From assembly GCA_013695565.1 (NCBI GenBank), contig JACDAG010000630.1, positions 1-6,326 of the forward strand: a stretch of DNA of 6,326 bases. Reading direction: 5' to 3'. The position numbers were made by a program, and so were the translations under genes. The notes beneath the pieces are model-generated. The model was not told where the DNA came from and did not search any database. It was given only the letters and a program-made list of their open reading frames with translations. The stretch comes from Bradyrhizobium sp. (GTDB lineage: Bacteria; Pseudomonadota; Alphaproteobacteria; Rhizobiales; Xanthobacteraceae). Positions 1 to 4,349 of this stretch are shown here, piece by piece; positions within the stretch are counted from its first letter, which is position 1, and every line of letters begins with the position of its first letter.

Positions 1-414
1 GAAATCCGCCGCGATGTTTCGCGCGGCTTGCGTTCCGGCGCTGGTGCCTTGTCGCAGTGCGATTTCGAGGGCTTCCGGCCGCTCCAGGCCATCGAGGCTT
101 TTCGCGATCAGGGCCGATTGCGTCGGCAGCATCGGATAATTGACTTCCAGATCGATGCGGGCGCCGCGCGGCTCGGTCAGCGTGGTGACGGCGCGGGGCG
201 CCTGTCCGGAAATGAATGTGCCGCGGCCGACTTCGCCGACCACGAGGCCGCGGCGTAACAATTCCGTGTAGACGCGGCTCGCGGTCGAGACTGCAATCTT
301 GCGTTCGTAGGCGAAGCTGCGCTGCGGCGGCAGCCGATCGCCCGGTTTGAGCCCGCCATTGGAGATCTCGGCGGCGACGGCATCGGCAAGCCTGAGATAT
401 TCAAACTTTGACAT
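1..414 (-). CDS. MocR-family (GntR/aminotransferase) transcriptional regulator, 5' part only
   Basis: The reading frame is open from the ATG at 414 to the window edge, giving the first 138 residues; the rest lies outside. Residues 1-70 form a GntR-type winged helix. Seen directly are the start MSKFEYLRLADAVAAEI, the wing-helix run GGLKPGDRLPPQR (20-32), the recognition region AVSTASRVYTELLRRG (41-56) and the closing wing VGRGTFISG (62-70). A linker follows, and from about residue 85 a segment (IDLEVNYPMLPTQ) typical of the start of a fold-type I PLP aminotransferase domain. This order is the MocR/PdxR/GabR architecture. Such proteins bind promoter DNA directly and use the aminotransferase-like domain to sense PLP or an amino compound. 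The PLP lysine is outside the window, so the ligand cannot be guessed. The gene is divergent from the DUF1127 gene, with overlapping promoters and repeated elements between them, which suggests autoregulation. The ribosome site is weak. The family call is firm; the effector and the targets are unknown. Confidence 0.88.
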   Translation of the reverse strand, partial: MSKFEYLRLADAVAAEISNGGLKPGDRLPPQRSFAYERKIAVSTASRVYTELLRRGLVVGEVGRGTFISGQAPRAVTTLTEPRGARIDLEVNYPMLPTQSALIAKSLDGLERPEALEIALRQGTSAGTQAARNIAADF

Positions 415-439
415 TATTGCACCGAGAGCAATGTTTCAC

Positions 440-468
440 TTGTACCGAGAAGTGTACCGGATCATATT
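440..468 (+). promoter_or_regulatory. Candidate sigma-70-type promoter for the DUF1127 gene
   Basis: TTGTAC (440-445) and CATATT (463-468) are separated by 17 bp, the ideal spacing. Transcription would start near 475, leaving a leader of about 120 nt before the ATG at 596. Two of the TTGTACCGAG-type repeats cover the -35 box and the spacer, so a bound regulator would compete directly with RNA polymerase. Assigned from box similarity only. Confidence 0.45.
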
Positions 469-479
469 GAACCAATCAA
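451..479 (-). promoter_or_regulatory. Candidate sigma-70-type promoter for the MocR-family gene
   Basis: On the minus strand TTGATT (474-479) and TACACT (451-456) are separated by 17 bp, with a predicted start near 444 and a short leader of about 30 nt before the ATG at 414. It overlaps the opposite promoter almost completely. The two units would therefore compete, or be switched together, by the protein bound to the repeats here. Each box matches the consensus at 4 of 6 positions. Confidence 0.4.
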
Positions 480-487
480 GCCTGAGA

Positions 488-507
488 TTGCACTGAGGAG
501 AGTGCAA
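488..507. promoter_or_regulatory. Perfect 7-bp inverted repeat TTGCACT-N6-AGTGCAA
   Basis: TTGCACT (488-494) is matched by AGTGCAA (501-507) across a 6-bp spacer. The left arm is also the fourth copy of the TTGYACYGAG repeat. It could be a dyad operator for the same regulator, or a hairpin in the leader of the DUF1127 transcript. A related shorter dyad, ATTGC-N7-GCAAT (416-432), abuts the start codon of the MocR-family gene. The sequence symmetry is certain; the function is inferred. Confidence 0.45.
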
Positions 508-584
508 ACAATCAGACGCAGGGCGCTCCCGCTGATTCCCAGCGTTTGCGTCGGCGGCAGCGCTTTGCCGCGAAATGACCAACC

Positions 585-588
585 GGAG
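585..588 (+). promoter_or_regulatory. Ribosome binding site that fixes the DUF1127 start at 596
   Basis: GGAG lies 7 nt upstream of the ATG at 596. The alternative in-frame ATG at 575 has no Shine-Dalgarno sequence. It is preceded by a small hairpin (GCGGCA 554-559 against TGCCGC 566-571), so the shorter protein is preferred. Confidence 0.75.
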
Positions 589-595
589 AAGACCA

Positions 596-832
596 ATGAC
601 CACGATGTCCCAAGCCGCAGCCCAGCCTGCAATTTCCCTTAGCTCGGGCGGATCGCTCCGCCGGTTCGGGATTTGGGCGCACGCCATCGCAGCCTTTCTG
701 GATCGCCGGGCGGCGATCAAAGCGCTGCGGCAGCTGGACGATCGTGAACTCCGCGATATCGGACTGACCCGTAGCCACATCGAGTTTGCGGTATGGGGTA
801 TCTCGGATCCGGAACTCGGGCGCCTTCGGTGA
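596..832 (+). CDS. DUF1127 domain-containing small protein (YjiS-like)
   Basis: A 78-residue protein with a DUF1127 module in its C-terminal half: an amphipathic basic helix, then the family signature RRAAIKALRQLDDRELRDIGLTRS at residues 38-60 (key residues L44, L47, D48, D49, R50, L52, D54, G56, R59). The first 25 residues are low-complexity and Ala/Ser-rich, with no clear signal peptide. DUF1127 proteins are short, common in alphaproteobacteria and often several per genome. Some have been tied to RNA turnover or to phosphate and stress regulation, but no function can be assigned to this one. The gene is divergent from the MocR-family regulator and shares its repeat-rich intergenic region, so it is a plausible direct target. 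It is monocistronic, ending in the palindromic terminator at 868-889. The start at 596 is chosen for its GGAG; a start at 575 would add seven residues. Confidence 0.85.
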   Translation: MTTMSQAAAQPAISLSSGGSLRRFGIWAHAIAAFLDRRAAIKALRQLDDRELRDIGLTRSHIEFAVWGISDPELGRLR

Positions 833-867
833 AGGCCCGCGCAGTCCGATCTGCGGGATGAAGAACA

Positions 868-897
868 GGCCCGGTCGATCGACCGGGCCGCATTGTT
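868..897. terminator. Bidirectional rho-independent terminator between convergent genes
   Basis: A perfect palindrome with 11-bp arms (arm GGCCCGGTCGA, 868-878, mirrored at 879-889) is followed on the plus strand by the T-rich GCATTGTTTCT. On the minus strand it is followed by TGTTCTTC. It lies 35 nt after the DUF1127 stop and 20 nt after the stop of the convergent stress-protein gene, so it can serve both. The T tracts are interrupted, so efficiency is uncertain. With no unpaired loop bases in the full palindrome, the real hairpin would open at least the central GATC. Confidence 0.72.
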
Positions 898-909
898 TCT
901 ATCGCCGTG

Positions 910-1335
910 TCAGTGCCGCACCACCAGCACCGAGCATTTGGCGTAACGCACGACGTGGCCGGCATTGGAGCCGAGGAAATAGGTTCGCATCGCCGGCCGG
1001 TGCGATGTCATCACGATCAAATCGGCCTTGATCGCCGCCGCCTCTTCCAGGATCTCGTGATAGATGCCGCCTTGCCGCACCACGGCGGAAATGCGCGACG
1101 CCGCGATTCCGGATTCCTGTGCCACGATCGCGAGCGCCTCTTCTGACGTCTGGCGCTGCTGGGCTTCGAAATCGGCCGGCACATATTCCGCCAGCATCAC
1201 CGGCGTCATCGGCATGACGTTGAGCAACCGCACCGCGCCGTTCCAGGTCTGTGACAGCGTCGCCGCCGTCGCGATCGCAGGCTTCGCCAGATCGGTATCG
1301 GTGAGATCGAGCGGCACCAGAATGGATTTGAACAT
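910..1335 (-). CDS. Universal stress protein, UspA family
   Basis: A single-domain Usp protein of 141 residues, the usual family size. It opens with MFKSILVPLDLTD (first beta strand and the conserved Asp10) and closes with the family C-terminus GHVVRYAKCSVLVVRH (126-141). Usp proteins are cytoplasmic dimers induced by starvation, oxygen limitation and other stress; some bind ATP. The ATP-binding pattern G-x2-G-x9-G-S/T is only partly kept here. The two leading glycines are replaced (T110-S-H-R113), while the later GS (122-123) remains, so nucleotide binding is doubtful. The ATG at 1335 is well supported by AGGAGG (1341-1346) five nt upstream. The gene lies 114 bp downstream of sixA on the same strand with no terminator seen between them, so partial co-transcription is possible. 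It converges on the DUF1127 gene across a shared terminator. I saw no FNR/FixK box (TTGAT-N4-ATCAA) upstream. Confidence 0.92.
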   Translation of the reverse strand: MFKSILVPLDLTDTDLAKPAIATAATLSQTWNGAVRLLNVMPMTPVMLAEYVPADFEAQQRQTSEEALAIVAQESGIAASRISAVVRQGGIYHEILEEAAAIKADLIVMTSHRPAMRTYFLGSNAGHVVRYAKCSVLVVRH

Positions 1336-1449
1336 CTGCGCCTCCTGTCGGCCGCCAGCCTAACATGACGGCGCCGGGATGTCCGCCCGCATTACTTTGC
1401 ATGGGGTTGTTTTCGAGATTTTGTTTCTGGGCCCCGCGCTACACGGTGC

Positions 1450-2001
1450 TCAATCGTCGGACGTCTGCTTCAGCAGTTTCGGGCTGGTGAAGCGCACGAG
1501 TGTGCCGCGGCGAAACGCCACCTCGTTCCAGTCCTCGATGGCAAAGTCGAGGATCGCAAGGCCGGTGGTCGGCAGATTGTCCTCGAGGGCTTTTTTCGCG
1601 GCCGCCTCGCCACCACCGGCCAGCGCCAGTGCCAGCTCATGCATGCCGGGATTGTGGCCGACCACCATCAATTGCTTTGGATCGGTCGCCTCGGCCATGC
1701 GGATGATCTGCAGAAGCTGTGTCGGCTCGGCGCCGTAGAGTTCAGCCATGGTTTCGACCTGCGGCGGGACGGTCGTCTTGGTCGCGTCCTGCATCGCCTG
1801 CCGGACGATCTCCCAGGTTTGCTGCGCCCGCACCGCGGTCGAAACCAGAACCAATTCGGGAACGGACAGATGCCGGCCGATCCAGCTGCCGATGACGGCG
1901 GCATCGAGCCGGCCGCGGTCGTCGAGACAGCGGTCCTGGTCGTGCCCCGAGGGCGCGTCGTGTTCGGTCTTGGCATGACGCAGCAGCATCAAACGGCGCA
2001 T
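1450..2001 (-). CDS. sixA: SixA-type phosphohistidine phosphatase (histidine phosphatase superfamily)
   Basis: A 183-residue protein of the branch-2-like small histidine phosphatases. It begins MRRLMLLRHAKTE, with the catalytic RH pair at R8-H9; H9 is the expected phospho-acceptor. The second conserved arginine lies in STAVRAQQT (R58), an acidic general acid candidate is E87 in MAELYG, and the second catalytic histidine is H116 in VVGHNPGMHEL. All the core residues of the superfamily are therefore present. SixA enzymes remove phosphate from protein histidines, in E. coli from ArcB and the nitrogen-type phosphotransferase system; the partner here is unknown. At 183 residues it is slightly longer than E. 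coli SixA, with an extra C-terminal segment (FTSPKLLKQTSDD). The ATG at 2001 is chosen because family members start just before the LLRHAK strand; a TTG three codons upstream (2010) is possible. The ribosome site is weak for both. The gene is divergent from the oxidoreductase gene at 2097 across 95 bp. Confidence 0.87.
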   Translation of the reverse strand: MRRLMLLRHAKTEHDAPSGHDQDRCLDDRGRLDAAVIGSWIGRHLSVPELVLVSTAVRAQQTWEIVRQAMQDATKTTVPPQVETMAELYGAEPTQLLQIIRMAEATDPKQLMVVGHNPGMHELALALAGGGEAAAKKALEDNLPTTGLAILDFAIEDWNEVAFRRGTLVRFTSPKLLKQTSDD

Positions 2002-2096
2002 GGGACGCAATCTCGATTCGTTTTGGCCTGAATTAATCTACAAGCTCATGCCTTGGACAAGGTGACAAGCGTCGCAGCGGTCCGTAAGAAAACGCC

Positions 2097-3593
2097 ATGG
2101 CAGAGACTTTCACAAGTGCGACCAACGGTCCGGACGACGACGCGGCCTTTCGCTCCCGGCTGTCGTTCGATCTCGATGTCGATATCTGCGTGGTCGGGGC
2201 AGGGCTTGCCGGCCTGACCGTGGCGCTGGAGGCAGCAAGGCTTGGCGCCAGCGTCGCCGTGCTCGAAGGACGCCACGTCGGCTGGAACGCCTCCGGCAAC
2301 CAGCTCGGCACCGTGATGCCGGGCTACAGCCTGCCGATCGGCGAGTTGATTGAGCGCGTCGGCCTCGAGGACGCCCGCGAGCTCTGGTCGTTGTCGAAGG
2401 AAGGCGCCGATTACATTCGCAGCGTCGCGACCGAGGAAGCGATGCCGGGCATTGCACTGACCGAGGGCGCGCTGGAAGTCTCCAACGTCGATGCCGGCGA
2501 AACGCTGATCAGCCGGCTGCAGACATTGAGCGAGGATTTCGAGACCGAAGTCGAAGGCTGGCAGGTCGATCGGGTGCGTGAGCAGATCAAGACCGGTCGC
2601 TATTTCCACGGCATCTATTATCCCAAGGCGTTTCAGATCGACGGCCGCAAATATGTCCATGGCCTGGCTGCGCTCGCAAGGCGGGCCGGGGCGCGCATCT
2701 TCGAGGATACGCCGGTGGTCAGCATCGATCCGTCGGGCATTCGCAAACGCATCGTGACGCCGTCGGCGCGGCTTCGCGCCTCCCACATCGTGCTGGCCGG
2801 CAACATCCATCTCGGCACGCCATTGCGGCGGCTGTCGGAAACGCTGCTGCCGGTCTGGCGCTATGCGGCCGTGACCGAACCACTCGGCGCGCGCCTGACC
2901 GATGCCATCAGCTTTCCGGGATCGGTCACCGACAGCGACGGCATCGACCATTTCCGGATCGTGGACGGCGACCGCTTGATGTGGGCCAGTCCCGAAACGA
3001 CCTGGGATGCGCGGCCAGGGCGCTTCGGTCCGGCCATCCGGCACCGGATCGCCACCGTTTTTCCAAAGCTCGGCAAAGTCGCAATATCCGATGTCTTCGG
3101 CGGCGCCGTTGGGGTCACCGTGCACGGCATGCCGCAGATCGGCCAGTTGCGGAAGGGATTGTGGGTTGCCAGCGGGTTCGGCCGCCAGGGGCTGAACACC
3201 TCGGCGATGGCGGGGCAATTGGTCGCGCGCAGCATCCTGTGGGGCGACGAGCGCTGGCGGCTGTTTTCGCCGTTCGAGCTGGTCTGGGCGGGCGGCACGA
3301 CCGGCCGTGTCGCCGGCCATTTGATCGGCATGTGGGGGCGGGGAAGTGCTACCGCCGCGGGCGCGCTGGCCCGTTACCGGGAGGGCGCGCGCGCCAAGGA
3401 ACGGATTCGCGAGGCGCGGGTCGATGAGGCCAACCGGCAGGCCGGAACCCGGCCGCCACCCCCGCGCCGTCCGCCGGTCGGCCAACCCCGCCCGGTGCGT
3501 CCGCAGCCCCCGATCCCTGCAGAACCGCCGGAGGGCGCGACGCCGGCCGCGGCCTCGCAGGAAAGTGAGAGAATTCGGGACGGATCCGTGTAA
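2097..3593 (+). CDS. FAD-dependent oxidoreductase, DAO (glycine/D-amino-acid oxidase) family
   Basis: A 498-residue flavoprotein. A Rossmann FAD site is at residues 28-58: DVDICVVGAGLAGLT with the GxGxxG glycines at 34, 36 and 39, ending in the acidic E57 (VLEGR) that binds the FAD ribose. The second FAD contact GWNASGNQLG (62-71) corresponds to the ASGRNGG-type loop of the family. The C-terminal FAD/substrate closure is GVTVHGMPQIGQL (339-351) and GLWVASGFGRQGLNTSAMAG (354-373). The layout resembles PuuB-like amine or amino-acid oxidases, but the substrate cannot be told. There is no signal peptide. Residues 450-482 form a Pro/Arg-rich tail (TRPPPPRRPPVGQPRPVRPQ) preceded by a charged helix. 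This tail lies beyond the usual DAO fold and is probably disordered. The start ATG at 2097 has only a weak AAGAAA upstream. The next gene, msrB, begins 65 bp later on the same strand with no terminator between, so the two may be co-transcribed. Confidence 0.85.
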   Translation: MAETFTSATNGPDDDAAFRSRLSFDLDVDICVVGAGLAGLTVALEAARLGASVAVLEGRHVGWNASGNQLGTVMPGYSLPIGELIERVGLEDARELWSLSKEGADYIRSVATEEAMPGIALTEGALEVSNVDAGETLISRLQTLSEDFETEVEGWQVDRVREQIKTGRYFHGIYYPKAFQIDGRKYVHGLAALARRAGARIFEDTPVVSIDPSGIRKRIVTPSARLRASHIVLAGNIHLGTPLRRLSETLLPVWRYAAVTEPLGARLTDAISFPGSVTDSDGIDHFRIVDGDRLMWASPETTWDARPGRFGPAIRHRIATVFPKLGKVAISDVFGGAVGVTVHGMPQIGQLRKGLWVASGFGRQGLNTSAMAGQLVARSILWGDERWRLFSPFELVWAGGTTGRVAGHLIGMWGRGSATAAGALARYREGARAKERIREARVDEANRQAGTRPPPPRRPPVGQPRPVRPQPPIPAEPPEGATPAAASQESERIRDGSV

Positions 3594-3658
3594 CTTCCGC
3601 TCGTGCGTGCCGTATTTGATGGCGAACGACCCTGTTCCGCCTCGCACGGAGACCCCCG

Positions 3659-4159
3659 ATGATCGACCGCCGTATCCTGCTCGCATCCGTCGCCGGCCTG
3701 TTTGGCCTCGCCGCCTTCCGCTGGCTGCGCATGACGCCCGCACAGGCCGCCGAGAAATTCGAAGTCGAAAAGACCGATGCCGAATGGCGCTCGCAACTGA
3801 CGCCGCAGCAATATGAAATCCTGCGCAAGCACGGCACCGAGCGCCCGGGTTCGAGCCCGCTGCTGAAAGAGCACCGCAAGGGCGTCTTTGCCTGCGCCGG
3901 CTGCGATCTGCCGTTGTTCTCCTCCGACACGAAATTCGAGAGCGGTACCGGCTGGCCGAGTTTCTACCAGCCACTCGACAACGCGCTCGGCAAGACCGAG
4001 GACCGCGCCTACGGGATGCTGCGCACTGAAGTGCATTGCCGGCGTTGCGGTGGCCATCTCGGCCATGTCTTCGACGACGGGCCGAAGCCGACCGGATTGC
4101 GCTATTGCATCGACGGGTTTGGGATGGTGTTCAAGCCGGCATCGTCATCGCCTTCCTGA
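3659..4159 (+). CDS. msrB: Exported peptide-methionine (R)-S-oxide reductase MsrB
   Basis: A 166-residue protein: N-terminal export segment plus an MsrB domain (about 36-160). MsrB reduces methionine-R-sulfoxide in oxidised proteins. The two zinc CxxC pairs are C79-AG-C82 and C127-RR-C130. The family landmarks KFESGTGWPSFYQP (92-105), GGHLGHVFDDGP (131-142) and PTGLRYC (144-150) are all present; C150 is the catalytic cysteine. Residues 1-30 (MIDRRILLASVAGLFGLAAF, then RWLRMTPAQA) have a twin arginine before a hydrophobic stretch and an AQA site, suggesting a Tat- or Sec-type signal, or possibly an anchor, and a periplasmic role. Two departures stand out. The position that often carries the recycling cysteine (SGCGWPSF) is Thr97, and the Asn two residues after the catalytic Cys is Asp152 (CIDG instead of CxN). 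The start ATG at 3659 has GGAGA six nt upstream. Confidence 0.92.
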   Translation: MIDRRILLASVAGLFGLAAFRWLRMTPAQAAEKFEVEKTDAEWRSQLTPQQYEILRKHGTERPGSSPLLKEHRKGVFACAGCDLPLFSSDTKFESGTGWPSFYQPLDNALGKTEDRAYGMLRTEVHCRRCGGHLGHVFDDGPKPTGLRYCIDGFGMVFKPASSSPS

Positions 4160-4166
4160 GGGGCGC

Positions 4167-4203
4167 GCCCGGCAATTGTTGCCCCGCCCGGCAATTGTGC
4201 CCC
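4167..4203 (+). promoter_or_regulatory. Tandem ftr-like (FlbD-type) enhancer elements upstream of flgE
   Basis: GCCCGGCAATTGT occurs twice, at 4167-4179 and 4186-4198, each followed by (T)GCCCC, giving a 19-bp tandem repeat. Each copy is itself a dyad: GGCAA-TTG-TTGCC (4171-4183) and GGCA-ATTG-TGCC (4190-4201). From memory, Caulobacter ftr elements, bound by the sigma-54 activator FlbD, have the form CCCGGCAA followed by a GCC half, and lie about 100 bp upstream of flagellar promoters. Here the centres fall at about -109 and -90 from the predicted flgE start. The repeats are certain; FlbD binding is inference. A 10-bp palindrome (GGGCGCGCCC, 4161-4170) directly precedes them. Confidence 0.6.
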
Positions 4204-4226
4204 GGTCTTTGGACCGGGGCTTTTTA
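4199..4226 (+). terminator. Rho-independent terminator of msrB
   Basis: GCCCCGGTC (4199-4207) pairs perfectly with GACCGGGGC (4212-4220) over a TTTG loop and is followed directly by TTTTT (4221-4225). It ends the msrB transcript 40 nt after the stop codon and insulates the flagellar genes. Its 5' arm overlaps the right half of the second ftr-like repeat. Confidence 0.9.
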
Positions 4227-4228
4227 TT

Positions 4229-4241
4229 TAAGGCATTGAAA
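4229..4241 (-). promoter_or_regulatory. IHF-like site between enhancer and sigma-54 promoter
   Basis: The minus strand reads TTTCAATGCCTTA, which matches the IHF consensus WATCAANNNNTTR except at the second base, inside an AT-rich stretch (4221-4260) that contrasts with the GC-rich surroundings. It is centred near -51 from the predicted start, between the tandem enhancer repeats and the promoter. That is where a DNA bend would bring the activator to sigma-54 polymerase. One mismatch in a loose consensus, so tentative. Confidence 0.45.
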
Positions 4242-4259
4242 AATATGCAAATTTCTATT

Positions 4260-4275
4260 TGGCACGGCGCTTGCG
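4260..4275 (+). promoter_or_regulatory. Sigma-54 (RpoN) -24/-12 promoter of the flgE-flgK operon
   Basis: TGGCACGGCGCTTGCG matches the consensus TGGCACG-N4-TTGCW at every position but the last. GG (4261-4262) and GC (4273-4274) are separated by exactly the required 10 bp. The predicted start is near 4286, leaving a leader of about 64 nt. Hook genes of the Caulobacter-type flagellar cascade depend on sigma-54 and FlbD, which fits this position directly in front of flgE. Confidence 0.9.
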
Positions 4276-4290
4276 ACATCTTCTTCCGAC

Positions 4291-4324
4291 GCGGCTTTGG
4301 GATTTCTTGAGACCGGCGAGCCGC
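4291..4324 (+). other. Possible leader hairpin in the flgE transcript
   Basis: GCGGCT (4291-4296) can pair with AGCCGC (4319-4324). A competing short stem, CGGC-GA-GCCG (4314-4323), shares the right side. Both would lie in the leader, about 14 nt before the ribosome site GGAGA (4338-4342). Late flagellar mRNAs of alphaproteobacteria can be controlled through their leaders (FlbT on flagellin mRNA in Caulobacter). There is no evidence beyond the pairing, so this is weak. Confidence 0.22.
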
Positions 4325-4349
4325 CCGGATCGAATTTGGAGAAAATGTC

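Larger units (their letters stand above)
417..497 (+). repeat. Four direct repeats of a TTGYACYGAG-like element, probable MocR operator
   Basis: Four same-strand copies are visible: TTGCACCGAG (417-426), TTGTACCGAG (440-449), the weaker GTGTACCGGA (452-461) and TTGCACTGAG (488-497). The start-to-start steps are 23, 12 and 36 bp, close to multiples of 12, so the copies may lie on roughly one face of the helix. MocR-family regulators are known to bind direct repeats in the divergent promoter next to their own gene. The middle two copies sit on the promoter elements for both directions. The repeats are seen; the assignment to this regulator is inference. Confidence 0.6.

Noticed and set aside
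177..404. Minus-strand frame of 75 codons near the left edge
   Set aside because: It overlaps the MocR-family coding frame, which continues open to the window edge and carries the GntR signature; the alternative frame does not.
575..595. Upstream ATG start (MTNRRRP) for the DUF1127 protein
   Set aside because: It has no Shine-Dalgarno sequence and follows a small hairpin, whereas the ATG at 596 has GGAG at 7 nt.
899..1402. Minus-strand open frame of 167 codons overlapping the universal stress protein gene
   Set aside because: It is a frame-shifted shadow of the Usp gene, which has clear family motifs and an AGGAGG ribosome site. The alternative frame has only Arg/Gly/Ala-rich sequence.
2002..2096. 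Divergent promoter candidates between sixA and the oxidoreductase gene, for example TTGTCC-N17-ATTAAT on the minus strand
   Set aside because: Both boxes match the consensus poorly and other equally weak pairs exist in the same 95 bp, so no promoter is called.
2046..3974. A 642-codon open frame on the minus strand opposite the oxidoreductase gene and the start of msrB
   Set aside because: It is exactly antisense to two well-supported genes, has low-complexity Arg/Ala/Gly/Pro-rich composition with no recognisable motif, and arises because high third-position GC removes stops from the complementary frame.
4161..4203. Palindromes and tandem repeats after msrB as a possible insertion scar or attachment site
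   Set aside because: The copies fit a tandem activator-binding pattern at the right distance from a sigma-54 promoter. No integrase, transposase or flanking target duplication is visible.
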